From: Punica granatum
Taxonomy: Eukaryota > Streptophyta > Magnoliopsida > Myrtales > Lythraceae
Direction: 5' to 3'
DNA: 64,000 nucleotides
Assembly: GCF_007655135.1 (NCBI RefSeq)
Contig: NC_045131.1
Location: 22,986,001 to 23,050,000 of the forward strand
Under the pieces are notes generated by a model. It worked only from the letters and a program-made list of their open reading frames with translations, made no database searches and was not told the DNA's origin. Made by a program: the position numbers and the translations under genes. This document shows, piece by piece, positions 1-12,903 of this stretch (positions are counted from its first letter, which is position 1; each line of letters begins with the position of its first letter).

Positions 1-143
1 TATGCCACTTCAGATTATTTGATTATATGAGATTAGTGAAGACCTCTAAAAATACGACCATCCGGTGTAGTATATAATATGATCCGGCCCTTACCACCTA
101 AAATGTTAGTCTATTGGTTCAAAACTTACTTTCAAATGACTTA

Positions 144-373
144 TGTTGCGTTAGGTTTCATAGTAAACTTTTAAAATCAGAATTTAATTTTGAAAAAAAG
201 TGGTATAAATGGGGCCTACACTTTGATTTTGTATGAGTTATGTCGTTTTGTTGTGAAAAAAAGTGATATAAATAGGGTCACTCTTTGACTTTATATGAGT
301 TATTTTGTTTTGTAGTGGGTAGAGTTAAATTAGAATTGTGATTTTAAAATTATACTCACAAACCAAAAAGGCC
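144..373. mobile_element. Tourist-like (PIF/Harbinger) MITE, ~230 bp
   Basis: The two ends form an imperfect inverted repeat: the left end reads TGTTGCGTTAGGTTTCATAG and the complement of the right end reads GGCCTTTTTGGTTTGTGAG. Both continue into a shared TTTTAAAATCA block. The element is flanked by the trinucleotide TTA at 141-143 and 374-376, the target duplication expected for PIF/Harbinger MITEs. It has no coding capacity. The inverted repeat is imperfect, so the exact ends are an inference. Confidence 0.55.
194..318. repeat. two tandem ~62-bp units inside the MITE
   Basis: Two adjacent diverged copies share the order AAAAAAGTG, (G/A)TATAAAT, CTTTGA, TATGAGTTAT and TTTTGT(T/A)GTG. One runs about 194-255 and the other about 256-318. 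They look like an internal duplication within the MITE at 144-373. Confidence 0.6.
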
Positions 374-612
374 TTAGTAATCCTAAGGTTCCAAGTTCAA
401 ATCTCATTTATACATTTATGTTAAAACATTTGGTAAAAGTGTACTCTTTGCTTGGACTTGAAAAACGCCAACATCTATGAACTATACTAGTCCTTTAGTG
501 ATTTTACTTTGACGGAGCTAGTGTTTGCATATTCGCGGTTGAACACGAGAGTCCGAACATTGCGTTGCGGAGAACGATAAGATCGTCATTACTGCTGCCA
601 CCATTTATCTAT

Positions 613-618
<6 letters not shown>

Positions 619-645
<27 letters not shown>
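619..645. repeat. (TA)n microsatellite
   Basis: An uninterrupted alternating TA tract, about 13 repeat units. Confidence 0.9.
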
Positions 646-1085
646 ACTGGGCCCTTGCATGTGGCTTGAACGGAATTTGAAACCCTCGGACCTATCATGG
701 GCTTGTAGAAAATGCTAGCGTGGTCCTTAATATGTTAAACACCGAGCCCATATAAGCAGTACACTGGACTGAGAAGGCCCATCGAGACTGTCGGGCGAGA
801 ACAAGCAGATAGGTCCCACATAGGAAGACAAGCTCATATTTTATCATTTGTATGCAACAAGGTGCCATGGTTCGATTGTAGCGTGAAAAGGGCCCGTGGC
901 AGATCACTTGTGTGCATTACAACCTGTAAAGAATGGGGTCTTGCTTGGAGTTGTGAATATCGGCCCCTTATGTTGGCTCATTGGCACTCTTTCGTAACTA
1001 ATCGACCTCTTTATGTTAGTTCAATGGCATTCTTTTGTAACTAATCCCATCCTCGCCCTATAGGCACCCGTTTTTTTTTTCTAGT

Positions 1086-1393
1086 TTTTCATCTCTCAGG
1101 CGCGACCAACATGCTCTCGACTTGATTAACTGATGTCAGTGCAAAGGGTAAGTTTGATGGTCACTTCATCAAATCATATCCATTTTTTCTTTTTGTTCTT
1201 TCATATCTAACCAATTCCTTACCTCGCGAGCGTGCGCCCATTTTTCATCTTTCGCTTTTCATCCCTCGAGCGCAACCAACATGCTCTCGATTTGATAAAA
1301 TCATATCCGCAATGAGGCAAATCAATTCGTCGCCCTGAAGGCACCTTTTTGAAAATAAAAAATAAAAAAATTCATCCCTCGGGCACGACCATT
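1086..1393. repeat. dispersed copies of a ~50-bp motif
   Basis: The string CAACATGCTCTCGA occurs at about 1109 and again at about 1278. Each is preceded by TTTTTCATC, CTC(A/G) and GCGC(G/A)ACC. A third partial copy (TCATCCCTCGGGCACGACCA) begins near 1373. A second motif, GGCACC followed by a T-run, flanks them at 1063 and 1340. This looks like decayed repeat DNA of unknown family. Confidence 0.5.
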
Positions 1394-4300
1394 AGAGGCG
1401 ACTGATAACTCTATAAAATAAAGTTATTCGTACCTTTTTATGGATATAATTGAAACTACTTTATCAAGATTAGGTTAGTTTGAATAGATTTTTAGTTTAT
1501 TTTCCATTCATTTGTATTCTCAAAGGTTTTAAGAGTTTTCATTAGTTTTTAATTTATTTTTAGGTGATTTTTGGAGTTAGTTCAGTAATTGATCTTTTGC
1601 AGCCTCTAAATTCTCGGTATTTTTTTGGTAGATTTAACTCGAGTAATTTAACTCCCAATTATGATTTCTTTGTTATTCACAAGACCTGAATCCTAGACCT
1701 TTTAAGGAAAATAAGTTTCGAACAATTTGAATAAACTCAAATTGAATTTTTTTAAAGATGGTTACTCTAAGAATGAAATTTAATTTTCTCTATTAAATTC
1801 ATTATACAATGAATTAGCATGAAAATATTTAATTATATTTCGGATAGTTGTTTTTTCTTGCTCGGAGCAAAGCGACAGCGTTTCCCCAGTTCTATTCGTA
1901 CTGCTTGTCATAGAGATGGACTTCGACGGTGGATGAGGGCAAACAGGAAAATAACAAGTGGTGGGCGACGGTCAGGCGGGCATGGCCATTTTGCCAATTT
2001 ACTCCTCCAAACTCTTTAGGTCTTGACAGTATTGTCCTTATTGTTATTCAAAGCCTGGATACATGTAGAACTCTGCATTTCTTTTTCTTACTTTTGGGAA
2101 GAAGCTCTCCCCGGTTGAAGAATGTGCAGTTGGATCTGAGTAGGTTATACAGCTATACAGGACCAATCAAGTTTTAGGTGAAGTTTTTAGGGAGGTAAGA
2201 GGAGAAATTAGAAAGCAAAATTTAATAAGTGACAGCGTTTTTTTCGGTGAGATCACGAGATGTCCTCAACCTATTGAATGAAATAAGAAAGAATAGCCGA
2301 AAAGAGCGACAGAGACATACCAAAGGGACGACCACGGTGGAGGTGGCCCCCGAGTTGCCCATGGCCGCCGATTGGATAGTTTAGGAAAAACTTCTAAAAG
2401 GAAAACTAGAGAATGATCTAGCAAATTAACTAGAGATTAACACATGCAAGTCAAGGGCATTTTCATAAAAGGGGGTCAAACAAAGGGGTGTAAAATGGAA
2501 ATAGCCCTTACCCCATCAACATACTTTGTCCACTTCGAGTGGATATACTTAAAAGCTGTTTTTCATGAGCACGAAATCATGATCATCTATCTATCTACTA
2601 AAGAAACATCTATCTATCTGTCTATATAATGAAGAAATTAAAATTGGTTCATATCGACATACGACATATGTCAACCTATTTATTCAAATTTTTAATTCTT
2701 CTCAAATTTCTTTATATATCTAAAAAAATTTATAAAGTTATGTAGTATTTCACTTTTACCCTTAAAATCTTTCCGAAGTGTTTGATTACTATCCTCTTAT
2801 GTTTTTCTCCCCTTTCATGCACATCTTCATCGAAATTAATTTTGAAATAGAGTATTGTGCTATTCGTGTTGTAAAATGATTAGATAATAATTGTATAACG
2901 TGCCTTAATAATCGTTTTAACGTACCATATATATGTTGTACGCCATTATATATTTTTTTTAATGTACTTCCAGCTGATCAATATGCCCATTTATCTTATA
3001 ATATTATATCATTTTTCAAGCAACTCTTAAAATTACTAAACCAACCACATTTCAAGTATAACAAACAAAATGAATTTAAATAGCACTTATATATGATTAT
3101 TCCCAACCTTCTGCCTCATTCATCTGTCCCTCCCTTGCAGGGCGTGTATCAATGCTGGGCTTCTTCTGAATTGGGCTCATATATCTCTGGGCTTCAGTAT
3201 ACTCTTTTTTGGGCCCTTTGGGGGAGCCCATCAGAGAGGAACCCGTTCTATATTTACACTATACCCTTTTAATTTCTCCTATGTCCCTACTAAAATATGA
3301 ACCCCTCCCCCGTCCCCAGCCCAAGATCCGGGCGGTACATTTCGGGAGCGCTTGGTTCGAGTATTGCTAGATTACACAAAAAGTGAAGATTGGAGAGAAA
3401 ATCTAACTATGGAACCTTTTTTTTTTTTCTAGATTGTAGGCCGAAATATGAAATTTTTATGTTTGGTAAACTATTTTGAATTAGGGGGAATGTGTGTGAT
3501 AACATAATATATAATTTATTTTTATAGAGATAAATGTGGGTCTCACGACCGTGATTTTCGTTGTAATCTAACAATTTCACATGTTTCGGATGCAAAACAT
3601 TTACCAACCACGGCTGTAAAGATCTAAATTGTGAAAGTAATTATAACGGTTAACTTTTACAATATTTACATCTAAACATTGTAAAATATGAGCTTAATAA
3701 AGACGCAAAAAATATGTGAAAAGTTATATATTTTACCAAGTAGGCCAAACAAATAACAGAAAATTGTGAGCATAAATAAACGTAATCTAGCCTAATAAAA
3801 ATGCAAATAATAATAATAATAATCATGTAACTTAAATCCAATAGGGTTGTTCCAGTAGTTGAAGGAAGCAATTTCATCACTAGAGACTCAAGTTTCCATG
3901 TCTTGCATTAATAAGCATATAGCACATTGAATTTGAACAATTTTACATATATCGATGAGTTCTTTCTGATTATCGAGGAACTTTTAATTTTTCAAGAAAT
4001 TTAATTATATATTATTACATACAAATTATATGGTTGCAAAACTAAAGTACGTAGAATATGGTACAGGTAAAACATAATATAAGTTCATTAAACGGGAATC
4101 GAAAAGTCAATACAACGTGAAGTTGTGAGTTTGTAATTTCGCTTATGTGACGCTTTCTCGTCTATGCGCCCGACTTTTATATATTATAATTGATTGTAGA
4201 GTAAATGAGCTTTTGGATGAGGAGGAATTCTTAGGTTATCCTATTTCGTAGGCATGACCTAAGAAAATATCAATTAAATTATTTTAAATGAAATTATGGG

Positions 4301-4685
4301 CTTATGAACGCATAAGTTATGGACCATGAATTTTTATAATGAAAAAAGTCTATTGATTTTTCCTCATTGTGTCATGTAAGAAATGACAATTTAAGGTTTT
4401 CTCCTTGACGCAGTATTTCATTAATGATCATTTCGAAACCTTTGTATGTTATATGAGTATATTGATTGCAACGTGATCGACTATTTCCTGAACATTTTCA
4501 ATCCCCAGTCGCGCGACTGTATAGACTATTTTAATTAGCATTCTTTTTTACAAAAAATAATATAAAAAATCTTTCTTAGTATGTATCCTCAAATGGCCGA
4601 TCATATAAAGTTATTACAATGGTATGAAAGTGGAGAAGTAAAAAATTATAATGTGAATAGATGGTACAATAAGATTGAAATTACG

Positions 4686-5097
4686 GGGTAATAACAAAAA
4701 AAAAATCTCAAACTTTTCATATTTTAACGATTTTAACACAAACTTTTTATTTAATCAATTAAATCACATAACTATCGATTTAATAACAATATCAGTATAC
4801 CGTCAACTTCTCCGTTAATATTAACCGGAATTGCTGACGTATACATGACGGTGCCACGTGGCACATTGTGATTGGTCAAGAGGGTTCCGCATTCTTTTAA
4901 AAATAACAAAAAACTATAAATAAATAAATAAGGCCGTAAGGAGGAGAGGTGGCCAACAGTGGGTGCCTCGAAACCGGCGCCCACCCCTCCAATTGGGGTT
5001 GCCGGCCAGCTCTGTCCCTTCAACTGGATATAATTAAAAACTTATGGAAATCTTGAGTTGAATAAAAAATCCCTACTGAAATTTTTTATAACCACCC
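4686..5097. mobile_element. probable terminal-inverted-repeat MITE, ~410 bp
   Basis: The left end begins GGGTAATAAC. The complement of the right end begins GGGTGGTTATAAAAAA. Both continue into similar T-rich blocks (AACTTTTTATTTAATC against AGTTTTTAATTATATC). The interior has the perfect 12-nt palindrome TGCCACGTGGCA, containing a G-box core, and a GC-rich segment at 4930-5020. No clear target duplication was found, so the ends are approximate. Confidence 0.4.
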
Positions 5098-5689
5098 TTT
5101 GCATTCACATCTTTTAAACAGTACTAAACTCACAAATCTTCTTTAGAAATGCAAAGAGAAATATTATTCCATATGTACCTTTAAACCGAAATGAGAAGTA
5201 TTGGACCAAGACTCGAGCCATTTTCATTGCTACCATTTCCAGCTTTTACAACTAGGTCCACCCCGTCTAGGACTCGATCTTGGTATCAGTTCATACCGAG
5301 ATCAAACCACGAATAAAATATAAAATTAACTTAATATTAAATATGATTTATTGATTGTCTGAAAATTCCCAAGCTCAGAGACGAGAGGAAGCAATTTCCT
5401 GTAGCGAGATTAATCTCAGCCACCCAAACCACAGAAGCAAAGAATATCATACGACGCCACATCTGACCCCCCAAAAGAGAAGGGGAAAAAAAAAACAATA
5501 ACAAAAAAATAAAAAGAATCATATTTACAATACACAGTGTCTGCCTCAATAAGGCACAACAGTTTCTTGTAAGAGCTTCCAAAAAATTTCACCATGCTCT
5601 TATAATACAAATCGATTAATATTAACCCTTCTACATTTTTTAAGGGAAAAAAAAATTGGGACACAACTCCAAAATTGTGTATTGTGCAT
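5098..5689. other. 3' flank of the DUF630/DUF632 gene
   Basis: AT-rich sequence directly downstream of the minus-strand stop codon. It should hold the 3' UTR and polyadenylation region of the gene, but no single poly(A) signal can be chosen with confidence. A 10-A run lies near 5488. No independent gene is supported. Confidence 0.5.
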
Positions 5690-8600
5690 CTACTTGATCG
5701 AATAGGAACGGATACATACCGCCTCGAGCCCCTCCATGAATAGGGAAGAGAAGCTCGTCAGCGCCTGAAAGACCCCAGGAAGGCCCGTCTGGAGATGATT
5801 AAGCGTCATTGCTCGGGTCACCTCCACAGCCCTAGAGTGCCTCAGCATCTCCTCAGAGACCCGCCTCTGACAGGCAGCAAGCTCGGACTTCTTTTCTGTG
5901 AGAGGGTCCCGAGCATCCAGGGCCGGTCCGCCACTTTCAGGTCCCCCCGGATCAGGCAGCCCGATGCCTACCATGGAGTAGGACTGGTAGTACTTCCTCT
6001 CGATGTTCCGGAGGGACGAGGCCTTCTTCTCGAGCTCCCGTGAAGCGACCTCCGTCCTCTTCTTGATCTTGAGCTCCTCAGACTGCTTTCCCGAGATCAC
6101 GTGGACCACATTTACAAAGCTCTTGATGGCCTCAGATGCGACTGTGTCTGGGACCCGGTCCAGAGCAAGCTTCCACTCATCGCAGAAGGCATAAACATCA
6201 GATCTCTCACGGGTCATATTATTGCCATTGCTGTTGTCATTGTTCTCGACAGGAAGAAGGGTGAGCTTAAACCAGCCGTGAAGGGAGCAGACAAAATCGC
6301 GTTGGAATTTGATCAGGCGGCAGAAGCTGGAGTGCCATGCTGAGACGGTGGACTCAAGGTCACGGGTAGCCTGGCGGTGGAGCTCAGAGGTTGACTCGCC
6401 TCTTGTGGCTCGGTTCACAAGGCCCCTGACTTGCTGGACTATGTTGTTCTGGATCTCATGGTACTGGTGCATTGACCTCCACATATACATGAACCTGTCA
6501 TTATGCCAAGAAATCTCAGTAATATAAACACCGCCCTTCCTCTCGAGTAAATATTTTGGGTAAACAGTGCAACACAGTCGCAGAGTATCTGCAATATTTC
6601 AAAATTTTAATACATATAAAGGCATTTTGCAGATGGGAAACTAGAATAAGACTCTGCTCATTGAAGTTACCTTGCGATGCACATCTGAGCATAAAATGCC
6701 CACAATAAAGTAAGCGGTCCAGAACATAAAATCTTATCCCGTTTGAAACTTCGGTAAATGGTTCCATATATCTAAAGGATAATAATGAAACCCCCCTTAT
6801 TTAAACAAATTTCAGAAATCTAAGAATCACAGTGGCACATCCCTAATAAAAAAGAGGATGACAGACTAATCTAACACTCTGTCCGTCGAGTATACCTTGT
6901 GAAGCATGCCCGAAGTATAAATATGCCAACAGTAATGCATGAGATTCAGAACATAACTCAAGATCCTATCCTAGTCGTAACTTCAAAAAATGTCCCATAA
7001 GATGATCCTCACCTATCTAACCGATAAGAAAGAAAGGAGAAGGACTACTGGCAGTTTCCTGTATTCCTTTGGCTCCACTTGATCAAGCAAAAGTTCAAAA
7101 CTTATTCCACAAAAGGCCCCGTCACCTCTTCTAATTAGAATTATTAGTTTCTAATTCCAAGTTTCTGTATAACCGATAATACAGTCTACAGTCACTGGAT
7201 CAGAAAGTCCAAAAAATGTCCAGGAAACTCGCTCAAATCAATACCACATTATCGTTTTCCTTAAAGTTGGAAATGGAAGATGGCAGAATAGCCGCCACCT
7301 ACCATTCCAAACTGACCAGCTGATGCAAAAGACCAAACATAATAAAAAGAAATGAAAAGAATGCAATAAACAATTGACACCACCTCTCCAGCTACCCCAA
7401 CTCAAACAGTGCAGTTCTTACTAAAGCAAACATACTAGATCATCCGTGGACGCTTGCTGCCAGTTAATTCAACAGTCTAAGGTTGTGTTTGTTTACAACT
7501 TAATTAAATAAGTGCTTAAAAGTTAGTTACATGGGAAAATGAATAGTAGAGAAAGATAAAGATGAAAGATAATGGTCTTATCTCCTTAATGATCGAGTCA
7601 AAATCCACTTAATGAGTAAGCAAAAAATTTTGACTTAATGAAATAAGTCATTTTTCAGTTATTGGTACTCTCTTCTCCTCACAAAACATTTTCTCATCAT
7701 TATCATTCTCACACTCTTCCTATATATTTCTTTATTTTAACTAATTAAGTGCTTAAGTTTTAAGCACTTACTTTATCAAACACCACCTAAGTCGTTCTTA
7801 GGCTGTGTTATGATAAGTAGAACAAACTCAACCTTGTCCTCTTTGCCAGATTGGGAACATGCGATTTCTCAAGAGACGGCTGACAAGATATCATTGATCT
7901 GCAGATAGAATAGCTCCAAAAGGAGGCAGGTTTTGGGGCCAGAGTCAGAATTTAAGAGGCGGCAGAAGTTAGCTGGAGGGACGGTCTGGGACAGTAAGGC
8001 ACATGTGGCATGATAAAGGGGAGGAAGAAAGCAAGTTGCTTCCCTCTGTTTCATCATACACCTCAACTACCAAGACAAAGTTACTGATAGATCAAGGAAA
8101 GCACATTATGCATCAGACTACTAAGGCTGCATCGTCAGGGCCCGGAGGATAGACTATGGCGCAAACCTCTTAAGATCAAGTTTGACTCCATAGAAGTTCA
8201 CCAGTGTAGTGCAAAAACTTATAAAGAAGAGCCATGTGAAACCAAAGATAACAGAATCATGATGCAGTCTTCCCACCAGAGGTCTGACGTATACAGAAGT
8301 GATTTACCTAAAACCAATATCTTTCTGTATCCCTGCACTCTTATGACCCACCTAGTTCTGATGGAGTATCATATAGTTTATGACATCGAGGAATTGCAAT
8401 CAGAGGATTTTGTCTTTGTGTATGTCAAATTATAAATCCATCAAGGCTTCTTAATTATTAATCACTTCAACGTCACAACAGAAGGAATTTCATTGCTTCG
8501 TGTATTTCAAGACTTACCCGTGGCAGAGTTCTACAAGCTGTGGCACAAGATCGCTATCCCTGAGACCGATGATCGCAGTAGAGGTTGTTGAGACCGCCTG

Positions 8601-11600
8601 CGACGTAACAATGATTAGCGAGTGCAGTCGCTTTATGGAAGCCTTGGTTTTGTCTAATTTTGCCTCGTCGTCTCCCTTATACTCCTGACTCTGCAGTGTT
8701 GCCAACTTCTTTTCATGCTCAATCTTCACTCCTTCTCTGGCCTATTCAGGGAAACATGTAAACACACAAATAAGCATTTTCTGGTAAATCTCCTTGTCTT
8801 GGTTTCTGTAACTCTGTAGTCATCATAATCACAAAAGCACATGAGAAATGAATCTCAATGATCCGCAACTACTGTGCTAAAATATCACTGGCAACCCTCC
8901 AAGATTAGATAATACTTCTTGATATTGGAAATAGGGCATCAATTCATTAATATAAACTAGTTTTTTGCTCATGTGATGCATGGTTTTTCATAATATTAAT
9001 TTTGTTCAATCTATTTATAGATATAAATAATACATTCAAAATTTTGAAAATTAACTTGAAACCTTTCCTTAATTTGAAATTGCTCATATCCAAGTGATCT
9101 TGATACAAACTAAAGAATATTCTACTGCAAACTAACTCATGAGAACACATTTTAATACATCATGATTTGTCATAGAACACATTGTATTTTGCGATCGAGA
9201 TCCAACTCATTTGATAATTTAAAACCAAGTCAGGCAATCAATTCATTTCATCTTAATCTAACATGAAAAGGCACAATATGTGATTCCAATTTACCCAAAA
9301 AATATAGATTAAGATTCCAAGTGATGATGTAGACTTGCCTTTTCTATTAAAAAATAAACTACATTAAATTTATGAACACTCATCCAATGAACTCTTATGA
9401 ATCAGTAACTATCTCATAATTTTTTTCTTTTCTACAAATGTGACTCCTAAAACTAGTATGGATTTCTTCAGTTAATTCAGAATATAGCAAATTACGCAGT
9501 CAAATTACTACCAACTTTTGGATACGTAGATTTGGTAGATAAGTACGTATGTATCTTAGAGCTATTTTACTATGAATTATATATGTAAAAATTAAGTACA
9601 ATCATAGTACTATAACGTGCAGCAATTGTTCTCGTGAATTATCTTTATAAAGCATACAACTAATTGCTATGGTTACAAGAGATGCAAAATACCCATTAAG
9701 AATAAGTTCTTTTATAGAACTTCAAAATAAAAAGATATAGCAGTGCAGATCTCTTTTTAGAATTAATTTATATTACTTGAGATAAAAAGAATTGAAATTT
9801 TTCATAAGACGTTTATATGAACTGTATAAGATTTTTGCATAAAAATACAGCATTTAATACATCATAATAAATGCATAAATTCTACCTAACTAATATACTA
9901 TGAATTATGCTGATCATATAGCGAATATTGTTACATGAACGTCAAGGAGAAAAGCAGTTAAGTGAAGGACTAATCCAGAGGGGACCAACAAGATAAAGAC
10001 TAATTGGGAGTGACATCCACGGCAATATTCTCATCCACAAAAGAGTAAAGTGAGGGCAAAAGTTATCAATGCAATCTTTTACATCAGGTAGGGGCATTTC
10101 AGTCGTTACAATGAAGCACACTGAGGATTTCATCAAGATAAGCAGGTAACCATCCAAAACACGCACAGCAAAATCAATTCTTGATTCTTCACCGTAAAGG
10201 AATTGCCCATAGGGAATTCTAATCAAAAGCGGGAAAAGGAAAAGCAGGCTATCGAGGGCAATATATGCATATCAAAATACTGCTGTCACCTAACGCTATT
10301 CACATTGTGGAAATCCTAGTCAGTCATTTATGGTGACCTTTTGTCGTTGCAAAACCTTTGATGTCAAAAAGACATCATTTGATCACAAGAAATTTGGTTA
10401 AAAGGCAAGAGAAAGATGTACCTTCACTTCCTCATAAAGCTTCTTCTCCCAGGCCAAGAGCCGGTCCAGAGTGGAGCAGAGGCTCTTCTGTCCACCCGGT
10501 TCATTGAGGGAAACCGCATCGAGCCTGTACTTCACCGCCAGCGGTGGCTTCGAAGTCCAGGTTGAGCTCAAGTTGCTCAGCACACTGCTTGAATGGTACA
10601 CGGTCTCTGCAAATAATAAATCAAGAACCCGGAAAATCAGAACCAAGATCACTAACAATCCACCAGAAATCCGAGAAAAGCTGAACCATTCTCTATGCTC
10701 AATAAACTAACCCAGATGCTCGAGACTCAAATTTGCATCATACTAAATGTCAGCTTTCTTCCATTTTAGCCTATATCTCGGTAACCAATTTGATTTCATA
10801 TCTCACTACTTCGTTGGAACATTAACTTTTCCTTAAGAACAATCCCGATGTCCCTAAGTATCGGACAATTCCCAGCAAAACGGATTCGACTTTCAATTGC
10901 AATCAGCTGAATTTAAAGATTTAAAGCCACAAACTCACTCTTAAGCTGCTTGAAGCTGCGATCGAGCTGAGCACGCCCGATCTCAAGCATCTCCGAGACC
11001 TGATCTCCTGCGGCTGCAGCCATCTCAAAGTTCTCCTTAATCGCATCGACGATCTCCTTCAGGTCCCTGTGCCTCACCACCATCTTCATATCCCCATAGC
11101 TCAATGTAGACGATCCTGCCCCTCCCAGTTCCTCCTCCTCCGACTTCTCGGGAGATTTCGAATAGACCTCCGACGGAGTCTGCTGAGGTGGCGGCTTCTG
11201 CTGCCTCATCGACGATCCGCCGACGCTCCCCCTTGCAGACCCGAAATTGGACCTGGCCCCGATATCAGATCTCAATTCCTTATCGTTGTCCAATTCCTCG
11301 GATGAGCTCGTCGTCGTGCTGTAGTGGTCGTCCCAATCACTGCACTGGACCTCCTCCCTCTCAGTCTCGGCGTGTCCTCCCTCAGTCTCCTTGTGGGGTT
11401 TCTGAGCTTTGTTGCCGTGGAGGAAGAAATCATACTCCGAGGCCGAGGCCACTGCTTCTTCTTCCTCCTCACGGTCGTCATCATCTTCCTCGCTGTCTCT
11501 GACGTGGTCGTGGGGCCCAAGGGGCCGGTGGGTCTCGTGTTGCTGACGGTCACGGGTGCGGGCTCGTTGGTCGAAGAACTCGGAGTCCGGAGGGGACGGA

Positions 11601-12226
11601 GGATAGAAGTTGTCCCAGTTCCAGACGGAGGACGCCTGAGAAGGGGTGCCCGAGTAGGTCGAGTTCGCGTAGGCGGTCGGGTAGTATCCAGAGTTGGTGG
11701 TGTAATCCGATTTGAGTGATCGTGCCGGGGAGGAATTGGGGCTCGACTCGGAGAGGATGTGGGGGAGCTTGATGGTGGGCTTGGGGCGGCGGGGGCGGCG
11801 AGACGGGAGGTGGTGGTTGGTGGCGGGGGTGGCGGCGGCGGTGGAGGAAGAGGAGATGCTAGAGGAGGAGAGAATGTGGGGGAGCTTGGAGCTGCCGATG
11901 GTGGGGGAGATCGGGGGCGGCGGCGGAGGCGGCCGGAGAGACGGGGACGGGGAGGGGAAGTGGGACGGGACGCGGGGAGGGATGGGGGAGGGCTTGAGGC
12001 CCGGAGGGTGGAGGAAGACGCCAGGGGTCTGGTCAGAGACGGAAAGGGGCTCATTGGCGGCGAAGGCAGAGAGGGCGGAGCCGGTGAGGCGGAGGGAGCG
12101 GCAGTAGTCGGCGTGGGCGCCGGCGAGGTGGTGGCGGGCGTGGACGGCCTCCTTCATGAAGCGGCGGCGGTCCTTGCAGCGGCGGACCACGTCCTCGTTG
12201 TCGAGCTTAGACGCCGTACAACCCAT
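5690..12226 (-). CDS. DUF630/DUF632 protein, NRG2/REL2-like
   Basis: Four coding exons on the minus strand (10939-12226, 10422-10606, 8518-8741, 5690-6494) total 2502 nt and encode 833 residues. Donors and acceptors are GT-AG and phases agree at each junction. The start is fixed by MGCTASKLD, the family N-terminus, with Gly2/Cys3 suited to N-myristoylation and palmitoylation. DUF630 covers about residues 1-60. A low-complexity region follows with a run of seven prolines, serine tracts and an acidic stretch ([13 protein letters not shown]). DUF632 runs from about 385 to 695, starting [15 protein letters not shown] and including [15 protein letters not shown] and [18 protein letters not shown]. 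The C-terminal part ([20 protein letters not shown]) looks coiled-coil. Relatives include rice REL2 (leaf rolling) and Arabidopsis NRG2 (nitrate signalling), but which paralogue this is cannot be told. Exon 1 is much more GC-rich than the rest. Confidence 0.93.
7481..7787. mobile_element. Tourist-like MITE in intron 3 of the DUF632 gene
   Basis: The left end reads GGTTGTGTTTGTTTACAACT and the complement of the right end reads GGTGGTGTTTGATAAAGTAA. Both lead into AAGTGCTTAAAA. A TAA target duplication sits at 7478-7480 and 7788-7790. The element is 307 bp, AT-rich and non-coding. It lies wholly within the 2023-nt intron 6495-8517, well away from both splice sites. Confidence 0.8.
8742..10421 (-). 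other. intron 2 of the DUF632 gene
   Basis: A 1680-nt intron with donor AAG/gtacat on the minus strand and acceptor aatag/GCC. It is AT-rich. The open frame at 9942-10226 does not match the family and would break the junction between KKLYEEVK and [11 protein letters not shown], so it is treated as intronic. Confidence 0.8.
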
Positions 12227-12903
12227 CCCAAGTGGTCGCTGCAAGCCTCGTACTGTTTAGCCCTTCCTGGGTCTGTCCAAGATCAAACGTGTCTGTGTAC
12301 GTATATATGTAAGTATGTATATATGTAAGTATAGGCTTATATCAGAGAGAAAGTGAGAGGGGAGGAAGGCGTGGATCTGTGGAGGGGGTGAGACGAGGCA
12401 TTATTTGCGTGGTCGACCGAGATGGGTCTTCTTCAACTCAGCTCATTTCGATTTTGAGCATTGAGTTAGTGAAGAAGAAGAAGAAGAAGAAGAAGAAGAA
12501 GAGGAGGTAAGGAGTTTTTCTGGTTTTGGGAGAGAAGAGGGGAAGGGAACAGAAACAGAAAGGAACAAATTAAATTAATGGAGGTTGAGATTGCGGGGGA
12601 AGGAGAAGACTGAGGCAGAAGGAGGAGGAAGAGAGGAGAAGGCTGCTTTTTGTTGTTTTGTTAAATTAATGGCGTCTCTGTTGGGGTGTGTGTGAGAGAG
12701 AGAGAGAAGAGTGTTGGATGATGGATCGGACAGAGAGACAAGGATGAGTAGAGTAGACTGTAGAGTAGACTTCGAGTGGAAATAGATCTTTGTTTTGATG
12801 TAAGAAAGAAGGGGAAATAGAGGTTCACTTTTCGATTTTCCAATTTGAGTGGACCCTACGCTCCTCTCCACTTGGTATCATTGTTCTTCAATTTTATTTT
12901 ATC
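12227..12903 (-). promoter_or_regulatory. 5' leader and proximal promoter of the DUF632 gene
   Basis: The 650 bp upstream of the start codon is strongly purine-rich on the plus strand, so CT-rich on the coding strand, which is common in plant 5' UTRs. It includes a GAA run at 12471-12503 and a short GA repeat near 12692-12706. The transcription start is not resolvable, and a leader intron is possible but not shown. Confidence 0.45.
12471..12503. repeat. (GAA)11 microsatellite in the 5' leader
   Basis: Uninterrupted GAA repeats of 33 nt, reading TTC on the transcribed strand of the DUF632 gene. Confidence 0.9.

Larger units (their letters stand above)
377..4685. other. intergenic, AT-rich, no convincing gene
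   Basis: No open frame here resembles a protein family I know, and no exon series can be assembled. Visible content: a TA microsatellite (619-645), degenerate repeats around 1086-1393, a GC-rich patch at 2320-2370, a CTAT-rich tract near 2587-2625, and a C/G-rich patch at 3120-3340. The short open frames lack coding character. Confidence 0.6.

Noticed and set aside
3348..3625. Possible small inverted-repeat element (GCTTGGTTCGAG against GTGGTTGGTAAATG, both followed by TAGATTACA).
   Set aside because: The terminal match is weak and no flanking duplication was identified.
7869..8066. Minus-strand open frame in intron 3 with CRLL(N) resembling part of DUF632.
   Set aside because: The resemblance is a few residues only. 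Splicing 8518 to 6494 keeps phase and joins LCHG to FMYMWRSM as expected.
9942..10226. 95-codon minus-strand open frame between exons 2 and 3 of the DUF632 gene.
   Set aside because: It does not resemble the family. Direct splicing of 10422 to 8741 gives the expected continuous protein in phase.
11272..12328. Long open frames on the plus strand and in a second minus frame over exon 1 of the DUF632 gene (up to 260 codons).
   Set aside because: They overlap a well-supported exon with conserved DUF630/DUF632 residues. Their content is biased Gly/Arg or Pro/Ser/Arg typical of GC-rich shadow frames.
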